Shown piece by piece: positions 1 to 9,713 of a stretch of 64,000 nucleotides of DNA. The stretch covers positions 1 to 64,000 of the forward strand of contig JBGTCD010000039.1 of the NCBI GenBank assembly GCA_041749015.1. The letters are read 5' to 3'. The first letter of the stretch is position 1, and each line of letters opens with the position of its first letter. Position numbers and translations under genes: made by a program. Below the pieces are notes generated by a model, which searched no databases, was not told where the DNA came from, and saw only the letters and a list, made by a program, of their open reading frames with translations. The DNA is from JBGTCD01 sp041749015. Lineage in GTDB: Bacteria; Bacteroidota; Bacteroidia; Cytophagales; Cyclobacteriaceae.

Positions 1-109
1 TTGTATTTACGACTCATGCTTTAAGACCAGGGCTGTTATTATTTTAATTCAAGATATCAAATTTTACGGTAAATGGTTAAAAAGTAATGATTTTATTGGC
101 TAAATAGGC
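1..109. repeat. left copy of a ~100-bp direct repeat flanking the Sus-like locus
   Basis: Bases 1-109 match 18891-18989 in the same orientation. Shared blocks include tacgactcatgcttta, caagatatca, and ggtaaatggttaaaaagtaa continuing through tgattttattg. The left copy carries about 10 extra bases near 40-50. A small hairpin follows it (caagcg 119-124, cgcttg 128-133); a different hairpin follows the other copy. The repeat may extend left of the window. The remaining bases up to the trehalase stop at 160 contain no gene. Confidence 0.8.
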
Positions 110-159
110 AGTATAGCACAAGCGAGACGCTTGCGCCTGAGAAAGGCAAAAGAAGTGTG

Positions 160-1734
160 TTATTGTTCCTGCAAGGCCCTGTAAACGCCATTGGTCCATC
201 CAAAGCCATCCTGAAGGGAGTATTCTCCGCCACCGGCAAGAAGAGTGGAATCCATAACATTATATTTTTCAACCAGCTTGCCTGTATTCAAAAATACTTT
301 TTGATTCAGACGCAGCCAGCGCCTGGTGCCCTCATCAGCCAGTGCTTCATATCCATAATTTCTCAATCCTTGAATGGCCATCCATTGAAGTGGGGCCCAG
401 CCATTGGGGGCATCCCATTGTTCTCCGGTGTCATTAAGCGTAGTGAGGAAGCCTCCATATTGTAAAAATTTGGTTTCCAGGAGGTCTTTGACCTTTTCGG
501 CTTGTGTAGGGCCCGCTAGTCCAAAATACAAGGGGAATACCCCTGCAAGAGAAAGAGTGCCGGTCACTTTCTCTCTTTCAAAATCATAATCGGCAAAGAA
601 GTAAGCCTCCCCATCCCAGAGATGCAGCATCATCGATGCCTTGCGCTTAATGGCCAGGACCTCGTAAGCTTTACTGGTCTGATGATCATCGGCCGCCAAA
701 GCTGCTCTTGAAATGGTCTTTTCCAGATGATAAAGGAGGCTGTTGAGGTCCACAGGAATAATCGCCGTAGTCCTGATTCCTGCAAGGTTACCGTCATTAC
801 CAAACCAACGGCTGCTGAAGTCCCACCCCGACTCACAAGCCGCCCTCAGGTCGGCATACAAACTTTCATGATCTCTGCCTGACTCCTCGACCAGGGCCAC
901 ATCCTCTTTATAAGATTCAGGTCTTGGTTGAGGTAGGGCATCGTAGTATCGATTGAGATGCTGGTCATCGGCCAGTGGAACTACGTGGTTTACCGGCTTC
1001 CCTGTTTCAATAGCTTGATCCAAACCATCCATCCAGAAGTTATGCTCTTTTATCAATTGCGGCAGATATTTTGCCAAAACCTGGTCGTCCTCACCTGCCA
1101 AAAGCCCCACCATCAATGAAAAGAATGGGGGCTGAGACCTCGACAAATAGTAATTTCTGTTACCATTTGGGATGAAGCCTACCGAGTCAATTAGAAAGGC
1201 AAAATTATCCACCATGGCCTCCACCAAATCCATACGACCATCCACCTTGAGTCCCAACATGGTAAAGTATGTATCCCAGTAATAAATCTCTGCGAACCTA
1301 CCTCCAGGCACAATATAAGGGTTTGGCAGCGGCAGAAGTGAAGATCTACGGTTATACTCATCAGGGCTTCTAGTTAGCACTGGCCACAATTGCTTGATAT
1401 GATCTTCAATGGCGGCTGTGGTGTCAGCATCAAAGGTAACTTCAGGTGGCACAGGCAAATCGAAATGCTCCCTAACAAAAGCCTGCAAATCAAATCCCGG
1501 ACCGGATTTTTCTTGCTCATATTGATCAAGAATATGACCTATATCTGATTTCGGCGTGCAGTCAGTAAAGGTTTTGGAATCGGGGAAAACAGCTGATAGC
1601 TGAACCTCCCTAAACAGTTCGGTCTGGTAAAAATCTATCACATCCTCACTGCCTGAATCCGGGTTACAAGCCCAAAACAGGAGAAGGGCCAGAAGCCTTA
1701 GACTACTCTTCAGTGCGGGCCAGCATTGCATCAT
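160..1734 (-). CDS. GH37 trehalase, predicted surface or periplasmic lipoprotein
   Basis: Predicted to hydrolyse alpha,alpha-trehalose to two glucose molecules by the inverting GH37 mechanism. Both family signatures are visible: PGGRFAEIYYWDTY near residue 145 and QWDAPNGWAPLQW near residue 445. The family's general acid and base match D305 in ESGWDFS and E504 in GGGEYSLQDGFGW (by homology to the E. coli enzyme). The length, 524 residues, is normal. The N terminus has a hydrophobic stretch ending in LLFWAC, a lipobox, so the enzyme is probably membrane-anchored outside the cytoplasm. The start (ATGATG) lies inside the preceding haloperoxidase-like gene, overlapping by 32 bp, which suggests translational coupling as the last gene of the Sus-like operon. 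Substrates other than trehalose are possible because some GH37 relatives are poorly characterised. Confidence 0.9.
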   Translation of the reverse strand: MMQCWPALKSSLRLLALLLFWACNPDSGSEDVIDFYQTELFREVQLSAVFPDSKTFTDCTPKSDIGHILDQYEQEKSGPGFDLQAFVREHFDLPVPPEVTFDADTTAAIEDHIKQLWPVLTRSPDEYNRRSSLLPLPNPYIVPGGRFAEIYYWDTYFTMLGLKVDGRMDLVEAMVDNFAFLIDSVGFIPNGNRNYYLSRSQPPFFSLMVGLLAGEDDQVLAKYLPQLIKEHNFWMDGLDQAIETGKPVNHVVPLADDQHLNRYYDALPQPRPESYKEDVALVEESGRDHESLYADLRAACESGWDFSSRWFGNDGNLAGIRTTAIIPVDLNSLLYHLEKTISRAALAADDHQTSKAYEVLAIKRKASMMLHLWDGEAYFFADYDFEREKVTGTLSLAGVFPLYFGLAGPTQAEKVKDLLETKFLQYGGFLTTLNDTGEQWDAPNGWAPLQWMAIQGLRNYGYEALADEGTRRWLRLNQKVFLNTGKLVEKYNVMDSTLLAGGGEYSLQDGFGWTNGVYRALQEQ

Positions 1735-3058
1735 TTCTTGTTTTTACGTTTCCCATAACCCATCGTCCTACATTCTTGCCTTGGGCTACACCATTTTCGA
1801 TGGCAGGCATATAATGAATTCCCCCATACAACCTGCTGATGGCTGCCTCCTGAGATGCCTCCACAAAACTATTAAACTCTCTGATTGGCAGCCCATAATC
1901 TACTTCAGAGGAATCCACAAAATGGAAAGGCTCCCCAAGAAGCTGGGTAAGGGTGAGGGCCGCAGCACTGGAAATGACACTATGGCCGCTGGTATATTCG
2001 GGAAAGGGTGGCGTTTGCAAGGTAGGGATCCACTCCGGGTCAATATAGCGGTTGATATAGGTTTCAGGTCGGATCAAAGAGCTTCGATATTTCTCATCCC
2101 AGCAGCTTATGAAACCATCCATCAGAGTTATGGAGGTCAGGGCCAGAACTTCTGCCGTAGCCGGAAAGTCCAGCTCGGCAGTCTTAGAGGCTATGCAGGC
2201 GATGTGCATCCAATGCCCCCCTGGTGTGATTTTTTTAGTAGCAAACATCACATGCCCTTTCACATTCATCACATAAGGATTGCAATCCCAAAAGCTCGCT
2301 ATGCCAAGTTGCTCTTCACTGAGTTGATTGCACACTTCATATACATGCATGACATCTTTGTAGAACTGACTGCCCGGCTCTTCAGAAAATGGGGTCCCAG
2401 GTAAGGGAATAAACTGGTTGGTGGAATCGAGGGTAAATGGTCTTATTTTATTCCAATGAGGCTCTATGCCCTCCATATAGGCTGGAGGAGTAGGCTTCCA
2501 GGCAGCAGGGTTTTCCGTAATGGTAAATTTTTCAAAGGTGCGGGTCTGAGCATAATTATCTTTTTTGGCCCATTGGATAATGGCCTCTCCCACTGCATCG
2601 CCATAGGCAATGGAGTTGTTAATGACTTCCTGGGGAATGCCGGCATTTTGGTAGGCTTCCATCACCGAGGCATGGTACTCTTCAATCATTTGTTCAGAAA
2701 AAACCAACTCCTGGCCTACCTTGAGAAAGGCATGAACCGATGCTACTGGAAAAGAATATTCATTTCCTGGTTGAGGGGCAGGCAAAGGATCCAGGTCATT
2801 GAGCTGCCCCGCAAGAGACAGATACCTGGTAGTATCCATAAATCGGGCCACCTCATAGGCTGCAATGCTGGGATAGGCATAAATTCTGCTGGCCACAGGT
2901 GGAGAAAAAATGTCATGCACTATGACATTGGAGAGCTCTTTGACTGATTGCAGCAAAAATAGGATATCCTGCTCCTTTTCTAGGTCACGCTCTACCGCAG
3001 GCTCCTTACATCCGAAAGCAAGCAATAACAAAAGTCCAATAACTAAATTTCTTTTCAT
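1703..3058 (-). CDS. vanadium-dependent haloperoxidase-like PAP2 superfamily lipoprotein
   Basis: 451 residues with a lipoprotein signal (LLLLLAFGC). The vanadate/phosphate pocket of the PAP2-haloperoxidase family is recognisable: DEKYRSSLIRPE (Lys and Arg), PEYTSGHS with H359, and SRLYGGIHY with H415, the position equivalent to the metal- or phosphate-linked histidine. Family members are either vanadium haloperoxidases, which oxidise halides with peroxide, or acid phosphatases sharing the same fold; sequence reading cannot separate them. It sits between the third propeller lipoprotein gene and the trehalase, so it probably acts outside the cytoplasm on the same substrate or on a product of it. 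Start ATG at 3058 gives a clean signal peptide, 49 bp after the upstream stop. Confidence 0.8.
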   Translation of the reverse strand: MKRNLVIGLLLLLAFGCKEPAVERDLEKEQDILFLLQSVKELSNVIVHDIFSPPVASRIYAYPSIAAYEVARFMDTTRYLSLAGQLNDLDPLPAPQPGNEYSFPVASVHAFLKVGQELVFSEQMIEEYHASVMEAYQNAGIPQEVINNSIAYGDAVGEAIIQWAKKDNYAQTRTFEKFTITENPAAWKPTPPAYMEGIEPHWNKIRPFTLDSTNQFIPLPGTPFSEEPGSQFYKDVMHVYEVCNQLSEEQLGIASFWDCNPYVMNVKGHVMFATKKITPGGHWMHIACIASKTAELDFPATAEVLALTSITLMDGFISCWDEKYRSSLIRPETYINRYIDPEWIPTLQTPPFPEYTSGHSVISSAAALTLTQLLGEPFHFVDSSEVDYGLPIREFNSFVEASQEAAISRLYGGIHYMPAIENGVAQGKNVGRWVMGNVKTRNDAMLARTEE

Positions 3059-3107
3059 TCAGTATTTCAGTAATGGTTTACAAAATTACAAAAAAGAGGC
3101 ACTTTAC

Positions 3108-6100
3108 TCAATTATAATTGATTGGAAAAGAATAGATATGAACAAGGCCATTATTTTCGGCTAGTAAAATAAAGCGTTGAGACTTGCCATTTACCATTTT
3201 TACCTTTCCAAATTCTTTATTAAAATTTGATCCATCCCTTAATTCTAGTCCTGAGAAATTTCCAGCCTCATCCTGAACAAGCTGATAAAATGACATCGCA
3301 TCAGCCTTACCCAGGTCCACCGAATTGGCGAAGAAATTCCCAGCTATCAATATATCTTTCCTGCCATCATTATTGATGTCATAAATCAGCAGGTCATTTA
3401 TCTGACTTAATTGGGCATCAAACGGTAACGCTACTTTTGAAAATCCCCCCTTTCCATCATTGACCAAAACCATTGTTTCAAATGTGTTTACCTTAAATTT
3501 TTTTGCATTTAATATCCGCTCTTTTCCTAGGAGATCCTGAGGGCCATCGTAGTTTGAAAAATCCCTATAGGTACGGAATCTCTTGTTGAGATAGGGCATT
3601 TGTTTGATAAGCAATGGCTTGGCATGAAATGGGATTTTTCTGCCCATCAGATAGTAAAACATAACCGGATCCAGTTGACCATTCCCGTCAAAATCTCCAA
3701 GATACAGTTCTAATGGTTCCTCACTGGAAGGGGAAAACTTAAGGTTTTCACCCACATTACCCAGTATGAGATCTGGATAACCGTCACCATTGATATCCTC
3801 AGCCTTGATAGCCCGCCACCAGCCTTCTGTATCTTTCAGGGCATCTATATTTTTCATTACATATTTACCTGACTTCCATTCAAATACCAAAACCGGCATC
3901 CAGTCTCCTACAATGATGAGCTCTTCAATACCATCGTCATCCAGATCAGCCCACGCAGCATCAGTAACCATCCCTGGTTCAATCTCCTGAATTACCTCGA
4001 TTTTCCCCCTACCATCGGCACTTAAAATATAGCTTTTGGGTATCATTCCATAGCTGCCAGGCACAGAGCGGGAGCCTATAAAAATGTGAGTTTTACCATT
4101 TATTTGAACGCCACTCAATCTTACACAAGAACCATTAGTACCTGAATATTTAACACCGCTTTTAACTCTGGCAAAATTCCCTGATCCATCATTGAGATAA
4201 AGCCGGTCCTCATACAGAAAGTGACCCGGAGGATACCTGTTGCCACCACTGACCACATAAAGATCTAAGGCTCCATCTCCATCAAAGTCAAAAAATACAG
4301 CATCTACGTCTTCATATAAACTGTCGAGACTTATTTCATTCGGCCCAGATTTTTCAAAACCGCCATCACCTGTCTGGATAAAAATACTTCCCGGCTGGCC
4401 GTGGGCACCGCCAATAAAGAAATCCTCCAACCCATCACCAGTGATATCACCAACAGCAAGGGCCGGACCTTCCCGACTCATAAGGTATGGTATTAGGGGC
4501 TCAGATTTATAATCTAAATAATCATCTTCCCGGTGCTTATAATCGATGGTACCACCATGTTTTTCCAACCCTCCCTTTACACCTTTTTCAAAAATAATCA
4601 GAGGCCTAGGCTCCAACGAGTCCGGTTCAATTATAACCAAAACCTGGTTGGGGAGGATATCATACAATATCTGGGACTTATGGCCTCTCCAATAAATGAT
4701 TAGGCTATCCACAATCCCGGCATTCCCCAAGCCAAAATGGGCTTCCGGCGATATTGAAGATTGAAAACCCCTGCTCAGGAATATCTCCCGGTCCATGATT
4801 TTACCACCCACAAAAACCCTGACCCTCGCCCCTATACCAAAGGAATTCGAGTCACTTTTCAGATTCACTTTCAGGTAATTACTACCCTCTTTTTTCTCTG
4901 AGGTATTTTCGTAAATAAATGCCTCCTGGTTAACATTATTGATGATCAGGTCCAAATCACCATCATTATCAAGGTCGGCATAAACGGCCCCACTGGAGTA
5001 TGAAGGATGAGCAAGTCCCCAAACGTCGGTTTTATCCTCAAACCGATAATCTCCGACATAAGTAAAAGCATAATTAGGGATTTTCAAAGTAGGCATTTTG
5101 CGGATCAGTTCCCTGTTGATACTGTCCTGAGGCGCTCGGGTATTTGCCTGGTAATGCGCCATATCAGCAGTGAATTCTATATAATCGAGATCGTTAGGTC
5201 TCTTATATATCCCATTGGAAATGAATACATCCATCATGCCGTCATTATCGAGATCACAAATCAACGGGGCCCAGCTCCAGTCTGTAGCAAAAATTCCAGA
5301 CATCCTTGCTGCATCAATAAAAAACTCGCCTTGGTTAAACTGAACTGCATTTCTTACATATTGAGGGCCATAACCAAAGCCCTTTTTGATATCATGCACC
5401 TCCTGCAAATCCTCGGCCGCCGACTTCATCAGGATACCGGGATCATCCGGCAGCATGTCAAGTGTAATAATATCAGGCCATAGATCACCATTGATATCGG
5501 CAATGTCATTGCCCATGGAGTACCGGCTGGTATGACCAATATATGTCTCCAGTACCTCTCTGAAAGTACCGTCACCATTATTTAGGTACAGGTAATCATT
5601 CTCATGAAAATCATTCGAAATATAAAGGTCAGGATACCCATCGAGATTGACATCAGACACCCCAACCCCAAGGCCATATCCGATATGCGTAGAATAAATA
5701 CCAGCTTCTTCGGTCACATCGATAAAACCCTGTCCGCCTTCATTTTTTAGGTTTTTGTAAAGCCTGTCACCAGCAGTGGAATCGACATCAAGCCGCATTT
5801 CAGCAGAGCCATAGCTTCTAAAAGTGTGAACGGAATGATTAAGTAAAAACATATCCAGGTCACCATCAAGGTCATAATCAAAAAATACTGCCTGGGTAGA
5901 AAAGCCTTCAAAATCTAGTCCGTATTCATCTGCCCGCTCAGTAAAGGTAAGGTCCCCATTATTGACAAATAGCTGGTTTTTGCCTTTGGTGCCCTTGTAT
6001 CCACTCACCTGGCATACATATATATCGAGAAATCCATCATTATTAATGTCTACAAGAGTTACTCCGGTGGTCCAGTCGCCAGTCCCTGCCACCCCTGCTG

Positions 6101-6398
6101 ACACTGTAATATCCTCAAACTTCAGGTCACCAAGATTACGGTAAAGTTTGTTGGGGCCTTCATTGGAGGTAAAATAAATATCAGGCAACCCATCATTATC
6201 AAAATCTCCAACAGCAACACCACCTCCATTGTAATAATAAAGGTATTCGATAATGTTGAGCTGTTTTTCGTTCAGGTCATTGGAGAAGTGGATGCCGGTC
6301 TCATCGGGTGAAAGTAACCTAAACAGGGGCTCCTGCTTTTTATTTTTACAGCCCTGAATTAAGAGTATTCCTAAGATGAAAAATACGATGACCCTCAT
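3108..6398 (-). CDS. FG-GAP/VCBS propeller lipoprotein with central ASPIC/UnbV domain (paralogue 3)
   Basis: 1096 residues with lipoprotein signal LGILLIQGC. An N-terminal block (about residues 30-500) holds repeated FG-GAP/VCBS blades with calcium-type loops such as DFDNDGLPDIYF and DINNDGFLDIYV. An ASPIC/UnbV domain follows at about 506-588 (GIGARVRVF, LSRGFQSSISPEAHFGLG). A second VCBS block runs to the C terminus (GDITGDGLEDFFIGG, DLDDDGIEELIIVG). This suggests two beta-propellers joined by the UnbV module. It is the most diverged of three tandem paralogues and lies 2 bp after the previous one, so co-transcription is very likely. The molecular role is unknown; such proteins are commonly found with SusC/SusD pairs in Bacteroidota and may bind glycans or protein partners at the cell surface. 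Confidence 0.85.
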   Translation of the reverse strand: MRVIVFFILGILLIQGCKNKKQEPLFRLLSPDETGIHFSNDLNEKQLNIIEYLYYYNGGGVAVGDFDNDGLPDIYFTSNEGPNKLYRNLGDLKFEDITVSAGVAGTGDWTTGVTLVDINNDGFLDIYVCQVSGYKGTKGKNQLFVNNGDLTFTERADEYGLDFEGFSTQAVFFDYDLDGDLDMFLLNHSVHTFRSYGSAEMRLDVDSTAGDRLYKNLKNEGGQGFIDVTEEAGIYSTHIGYGLGVGVSDVNLDGYPDLYISNDFHENDYLYLNNGDGTFREVLETYIGHTSRYSMGNDIADINGDLWPDIITLDMLPDDPGILMKSAAEDLQEVHDIKKGFGYGPQYVRNAVQFNQGEFFIDAARMSGIFATDWSWAPLICDLDNDGMMDVFISNGIYKRPNDLDYIEFTADMAHYQANTRAPQDSINRELIRKMPTLKIPNYAFTYVGDYRFEDKTDVWGLAHPSYSSGAVYADLDNDGDLDLIINNVNQEAFIYENTSEKKEGSNYLKVNLKSDSNSFGIGARVRVFVGGKIMDREIFLSRGFQSSISPEAHFGLGNAGIVDSLIIYWRGHKSQILYDILPNQVLVIIEPDSLEPRPLIIFEKGVKGGLEKHGGTIDYKHREDDYLDYKSEPLIPYLMSREGPALAVGDITGDGLEDFFIGGAHGQPGSIFIQTGDGGFEKSGPNEISLDSLYEDVDAVFFDFDGDGALDLYVVSGGNRYPPGHFLYEDRLYLNDGSGNFARVKSGVKYSGTNGSCVRLSGVQINGKTHIFIGSRSVPGSYGMIPKSYILSADGRGKIEVIQEIEPGMVTDAAWADLDDDGIEELIIVGDWMPVLVFEWKSGKYVMKNIDALKDTEGWWRAIKAEDINGDGYPDLILGNVGENLKFSPSSEEPLELYLGDFDGNGQLDPVMFYYLMGRKIPFHAKPLLIKQMPYLNKRFRTYRDFSNYDGPQDLLGKERILNAKKFKVNTFETMVLVNDGKGGFSKVALPFDAQLSQINDLLIYDINNDGRKDILIAGNFFANSVDLGKADAMSFYQLVQDEAGNFSGLELRDGSNFNKEFGKVKMVNGKSQRFILLAENNGLVHIYSFPINYN

Positions 6399-6400
6399 CC

Positions 6401-9400
6401 CTATTGTGGTTTGAATACCCGAACCCGGTCATCATTGAGGGTTACTATAATAAGTCTTCCTGCTGAAGTATTAACAGGGAGAATTTGCCGGATAGCACCT
6501 TTTACAAAAAATCCGGATTTCCCCTGTAGAATGGGTTCAAACTCAAAATTGCCTTTGCCTTTCAGAAGAAGGCCGTAACCGGCATCATACCGTCCTGCCT
6601 CTGGTTTGGCCTCATAAAAATTGCCCCCCAGGAGAATATCAATATGGCCATCACCATCAAAATCTTCAGCATAAATCCCAAATACAGGAGAAAACTGGGC
6701 TTCAACAGGCAAGGCCTTTAATTCAAACTCACCCCCACCTCGATTGATAAGAATAGCCGATTCCAGATAATTGGCCTCATGCCGGGTTGCACCTTCCAAT
6801 TGATCCGTGGTGAATATCTCATCCACTGACTTGCTATTATACTGCTCATATTTCAGGAAATTTTTCTTTAGTCCCGGCATTTGGGCTACCATATCATGTT
6901 TGAGTGCGTAGGGAAATATTTTATCACCGATATATCTGGCATAAATATGCTCAATAGTGCCATTCTGGTCAAAGTCTTTGACTAGCATTACTACCGGTTG
7001 GTCTTTTGAAGCCTTAAACCTGGAATTGAGACCGTGATTCCCCAAAATAAAATCAACCAGCCCATCACCATTCATATCCTCTGCAATGATGGTGTTCCAC
7101 CATCCCATAAATTGGTTAAGCCCGAGGGCTTCGGTTTTTCTTGTAAGCTTACCCCCATTATTTTCAAAGATCTCAATGCCCATCCATTGGCCTGTTATGA
7201 TCAGGTCCTCATCACCATCACCATCATAATCAGCCCATACTGCATCAGTGATCATCCCCAGCTTTTTCAATTCAGGTGCTATTTCATCGGTTTTATCCAG
7301 GAGATTACCTTTTCCATCATTCAGATAAATAAATCCATCAGCAGGCAGCCCATATTGGAAAGGCAAAATCCGTGACCCAGTAAAGACGTCTTTAAATCCA
7401 TTCCCATTCAAGTCAAAGGATCGGATCACTGCAGTATTATTAGCTCTTTCCGTAAAATCTCCTTCTGTGGATTTCGAAAAACTGCCCGTTCCATCGTTGA
7501 TATAGAGCCTGTCACGCAGGAGGAATGTTCCAAATCCAAACTCATTGCCCCCACTGGCTACAAGCAGGTCAGGAAATCCGTCATTATTCACATCCACGAA
7601 AACAGCATTTACATCCTCAGACCGGGCATCAGATTCAAATACCGTCTGATCAGGATGCAACTCGAAACCACCTGATTTATTTTGAATAAATAATTTGCCG
7701 GGCTGATCTTTTGCCCCGCAAAAATAAATATCATCAAGGCCGTCACCATTGATATCACTTACGGCCATCTTCGGCCCTTGGGTACTGAGCATATGGTATA
7801 TAAGCCGGTCACGGTCAAAGTCAACAAAATCATTTTCCTTATGGCGGAAATCTAAAAGTTCATCGGCTGTTATATCTTTAAAATATTTGTTGTTAAGAAT
7901 TGAAGGCTCGGGGGGCTTGACCTGGCCAGCGTCTTTTTGCAAGACTTCCAGCACCTGATTCACAAGTACATTCCTGAGCACGGTTTCTTTAAAATCAGGC
8001 CACTTGATGCGGACTTCATCAAGTGTAGTATGATGGCCTACTCCAACGATCAATACCGGATCAACCGATGACTGAAAGCCGCGGGTAGGCATTTGTTCCT
8101 GATAATAATAATCCTCACCTGCCTTAATATGCACCTGAGCCCCAACTGCATATGTATTCATCCCTTCCCCCTTTAGATTCAGTTTAATAAAATTATTTTT
8201 AGGGTACAGAGTGCGGGCATTATTTTTATAGATCATCAATTGATCATTGACATTATTGATGACAAGATCAAGGGTACCATCATTATTAAGGTCACCATAT
8301 GCCGAACCATTAGAGTGCATAGGAGTACCCAGACCCCAATCCTTTGCTTTGTTTACAAAACGAAGATTTCCTTGATTATGGAATGCATAATTTGGTACAG
8401 GAGTGATAGGAATAGGATCTACAAGCGCCTTATAATCTACCCCCTGCTTGCTGATGATTTGCTTCTTGGTCTTGGGGTCATCAATGAAGTTGAGGTAATC
8501 GAGGTCCGTGATATCCTGATATATACCATTAGCTACGAATATGTCTTTCCATCCGTCATTATCCATATCAAAGATCAGAGGTGCCCAGCTCCAATCAGTT
8601 GCTTCCACACCTGCCAACCTGCCTATATCACTAAATGTACCATCACCATTATTAAAATGGAGCATATTCCTGGTGTACTGGTAATGGTAACCATGGGTCA
8701 CATTGTAGGAGATCTTGTCCCAATTTTCAAAAAGGGTGACCTGCTTCCTTCTTGCATCCGGCTCAGGTAGCATATCCGTGACAAAAATATCAGGTCGGCC
8801 ATTATTATTTATATCGGCCATATCAGCTCCCATAGAGGCTGCACTGATGGAAGGCATGCTTTCCTGTAACACCTCGGTAAATGTCCCATCCTGATTATTG
8901 ATATACAGATAATCCATTTCAAAAAAGTCATTGGAAATGAATAAATCCGGCCAGCCATTCCCATTCACATCCCCTACGGTGGCTCCAAGGCCAAAGCCAA
9001 TTACACTACCATAAATCCCGGCTTCCGCACTTACATCGACAAATTTACCTCCATCATTTCGGTATAACTTATCCCCTCCTACTGAGTCCCTGACATCCCT
9101 TATATTTTTCATCAAATTAAAGCTTCCAATCGACTGATAGGAGTTATTCAGTAGATAGACATCCAGATCACCATCCTTATCATAATCGAAAAACACTGCA
9201 TGGGTAGAAAATCCCTGATCGGCTAGCCCGTATGCTTCCGCACTTTCGGTAAAGGTAAGGTCACCATTATTGATAAAAAGCTCATTCTGCTTATTATCCC
9301 CTGTAATATCACCTGAATTGCAAACGTATATATCGAGAAGGCCATCGCCGTTGATATCAACCATAGTGACGCCTGTGCTCCAGGCCCGAGTACCTGCTAC

Positions 9401-9712
9401 GCCTGCTTTTTCCGTAATATCTTCAAACTGAAAATTCCCTTTGTTGAGATACAGCTTGTTAGGCACCAGATTACCCGTAACATAAATATCAGGAAGGCCA
9501 TCATTATTAATATCTCCTATGGCCACCCCTCCCCCATTATAGTAATTTCGATAAGTATAGATATTAAATTTGGGATCAAATCCAAGGTCATTTCTAAATG
9601 ATACCCCTGACTCCTGAGCAGGAATCAACTCAAATAGTACAGGATCTTTTCTGCATGAAATAAGCAGAAGAAGAAATGCCGGAACACAAAAAATAAAACT
9701 CCTTACCTTCAC
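6401..9712 (-). CDS. FG-GAP/VCBS propeller lipoprotein with central ASPIC/UnbV domain (paralogue 2)
   Basis: 1103 residues with lipobox FLLLLISC. The architecture matches its neighbours: VCBS blades (GDINNDGLPDIYV, DINGDGLLDIYVC), ASPIC/UnbV at about 505-589 (AVGAQVHI, PTRGFQSSVDP), then a second VCBS block (DINGDGLDDIYFCG, DYDGDGDEDLIITG). The start codon is GTG at 9712; no ATG precedes the signal peptide and the gene begins 1 bp after the 191-residue lipoprotein stop, so GTG is well supported. The N-terminal half closely resembles the 10286-13636 protein (VPNKLYLNKGNFQFEDIT is shared exactly), pointing to duplication. Function unknown; probably outer-membrane or surface exposed. Confidence 0.85.
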   Translation of the reverse strand: MKVRSFIFCVPAFLLLLISCRKDPVLFELIPAQESGVSFRNDLGFDPKFNIYTYRNYYNGGGVAIGDINNDGLPDIYVTGNLVPNKLYLNKGNFQFEDITEKAGVAGTRAWSTGVTMVDINGDGLLDIYVCNSGDITGDNKQNELFINNGDLTFTESAEAYGLADQGFSTHAVFFDYDKDGDLDVYLLNNSYQSIGSFNLMKNIRDVRDSVGGDKLYRNDGGKFVDVSAEAGIYGSVIGFGLGATVGDVNGNGWPDLFISNDFFEMDYLYINNQDGTFTEVLQESMPSISAASMGADMADINNNGRPDIFVTDMLPEPDARRKQVTLFENWDKISYNVTHGYHYQYTRNMLHFNNGDGTFSDIGRLAGVEATDWSWAPLIFDMDNDGWKDIFVANGIYQDITDLDYLNFIDDPKTKKQIISKQGVDYKALVDPIPITPVPNYAFHNQGNLRFVNKAKDWGLGTPMHSNGSAYGDLNNDGTLDLVINNVNDQLMIYKNNARTLYPKNNFIKLNLKGEGMNTYAVGAQVHIKAGEDYYYQEQMPTRGFQSSVDPVLIVGVGHHTTLDEVRIKWPDFKETVLRNVLVNQVLEVLQKDAGQVKPPEPSILNNKYFKDITADELLDFRHKENDFVDFDRDRLIYHMLSTQGPKMAVSDINGDGLDDIYFCGAKDQPGKLFIQNKSGGFELHPDQTVFESDARSEDVNAVFVDVNNDGFPDLLVASGGNEFGFGTFLLRDRLYINDGTGSFSKSTEGDFTERANNTAVIRSFDLNGNGFKDVFTGSRILPFQYGLPADGFIYLNDGKGNLLDKTDEIAPELKKLGMITDAVWADYDGDGDEDLIITGQWMGIEIFENNGGKLTRKTEALGLNQFMGWWNTIIAEDMNGDGLVDFILGNHGLNSRFKASKDQPVVMLVKDFDQNGTIEHIYARYIGDKIFPYALKHDMVAQMPGLKKNFLKYEQYNSKSVDEIFTTDQLEGATRHEANYLESAILINRGGGEFELKALPVEAQFSPVFGIYAEDFDGDGHIDILLGGNFYEAKPEAGRYDAGYGLLLKGKGNFEFEPILQGKSGFFVKGAIRQILPVNTSAGRLIIVTLNDDRVRVFKPQ

Positions 9713-9713
9713 T

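Noticed and set aside
1781..2404. 207-codon frame antisense to the haloperoxidase-like gene
   Set aside because: Opposite strand to a gene with strong family motifs; the product has no recognisable domain.
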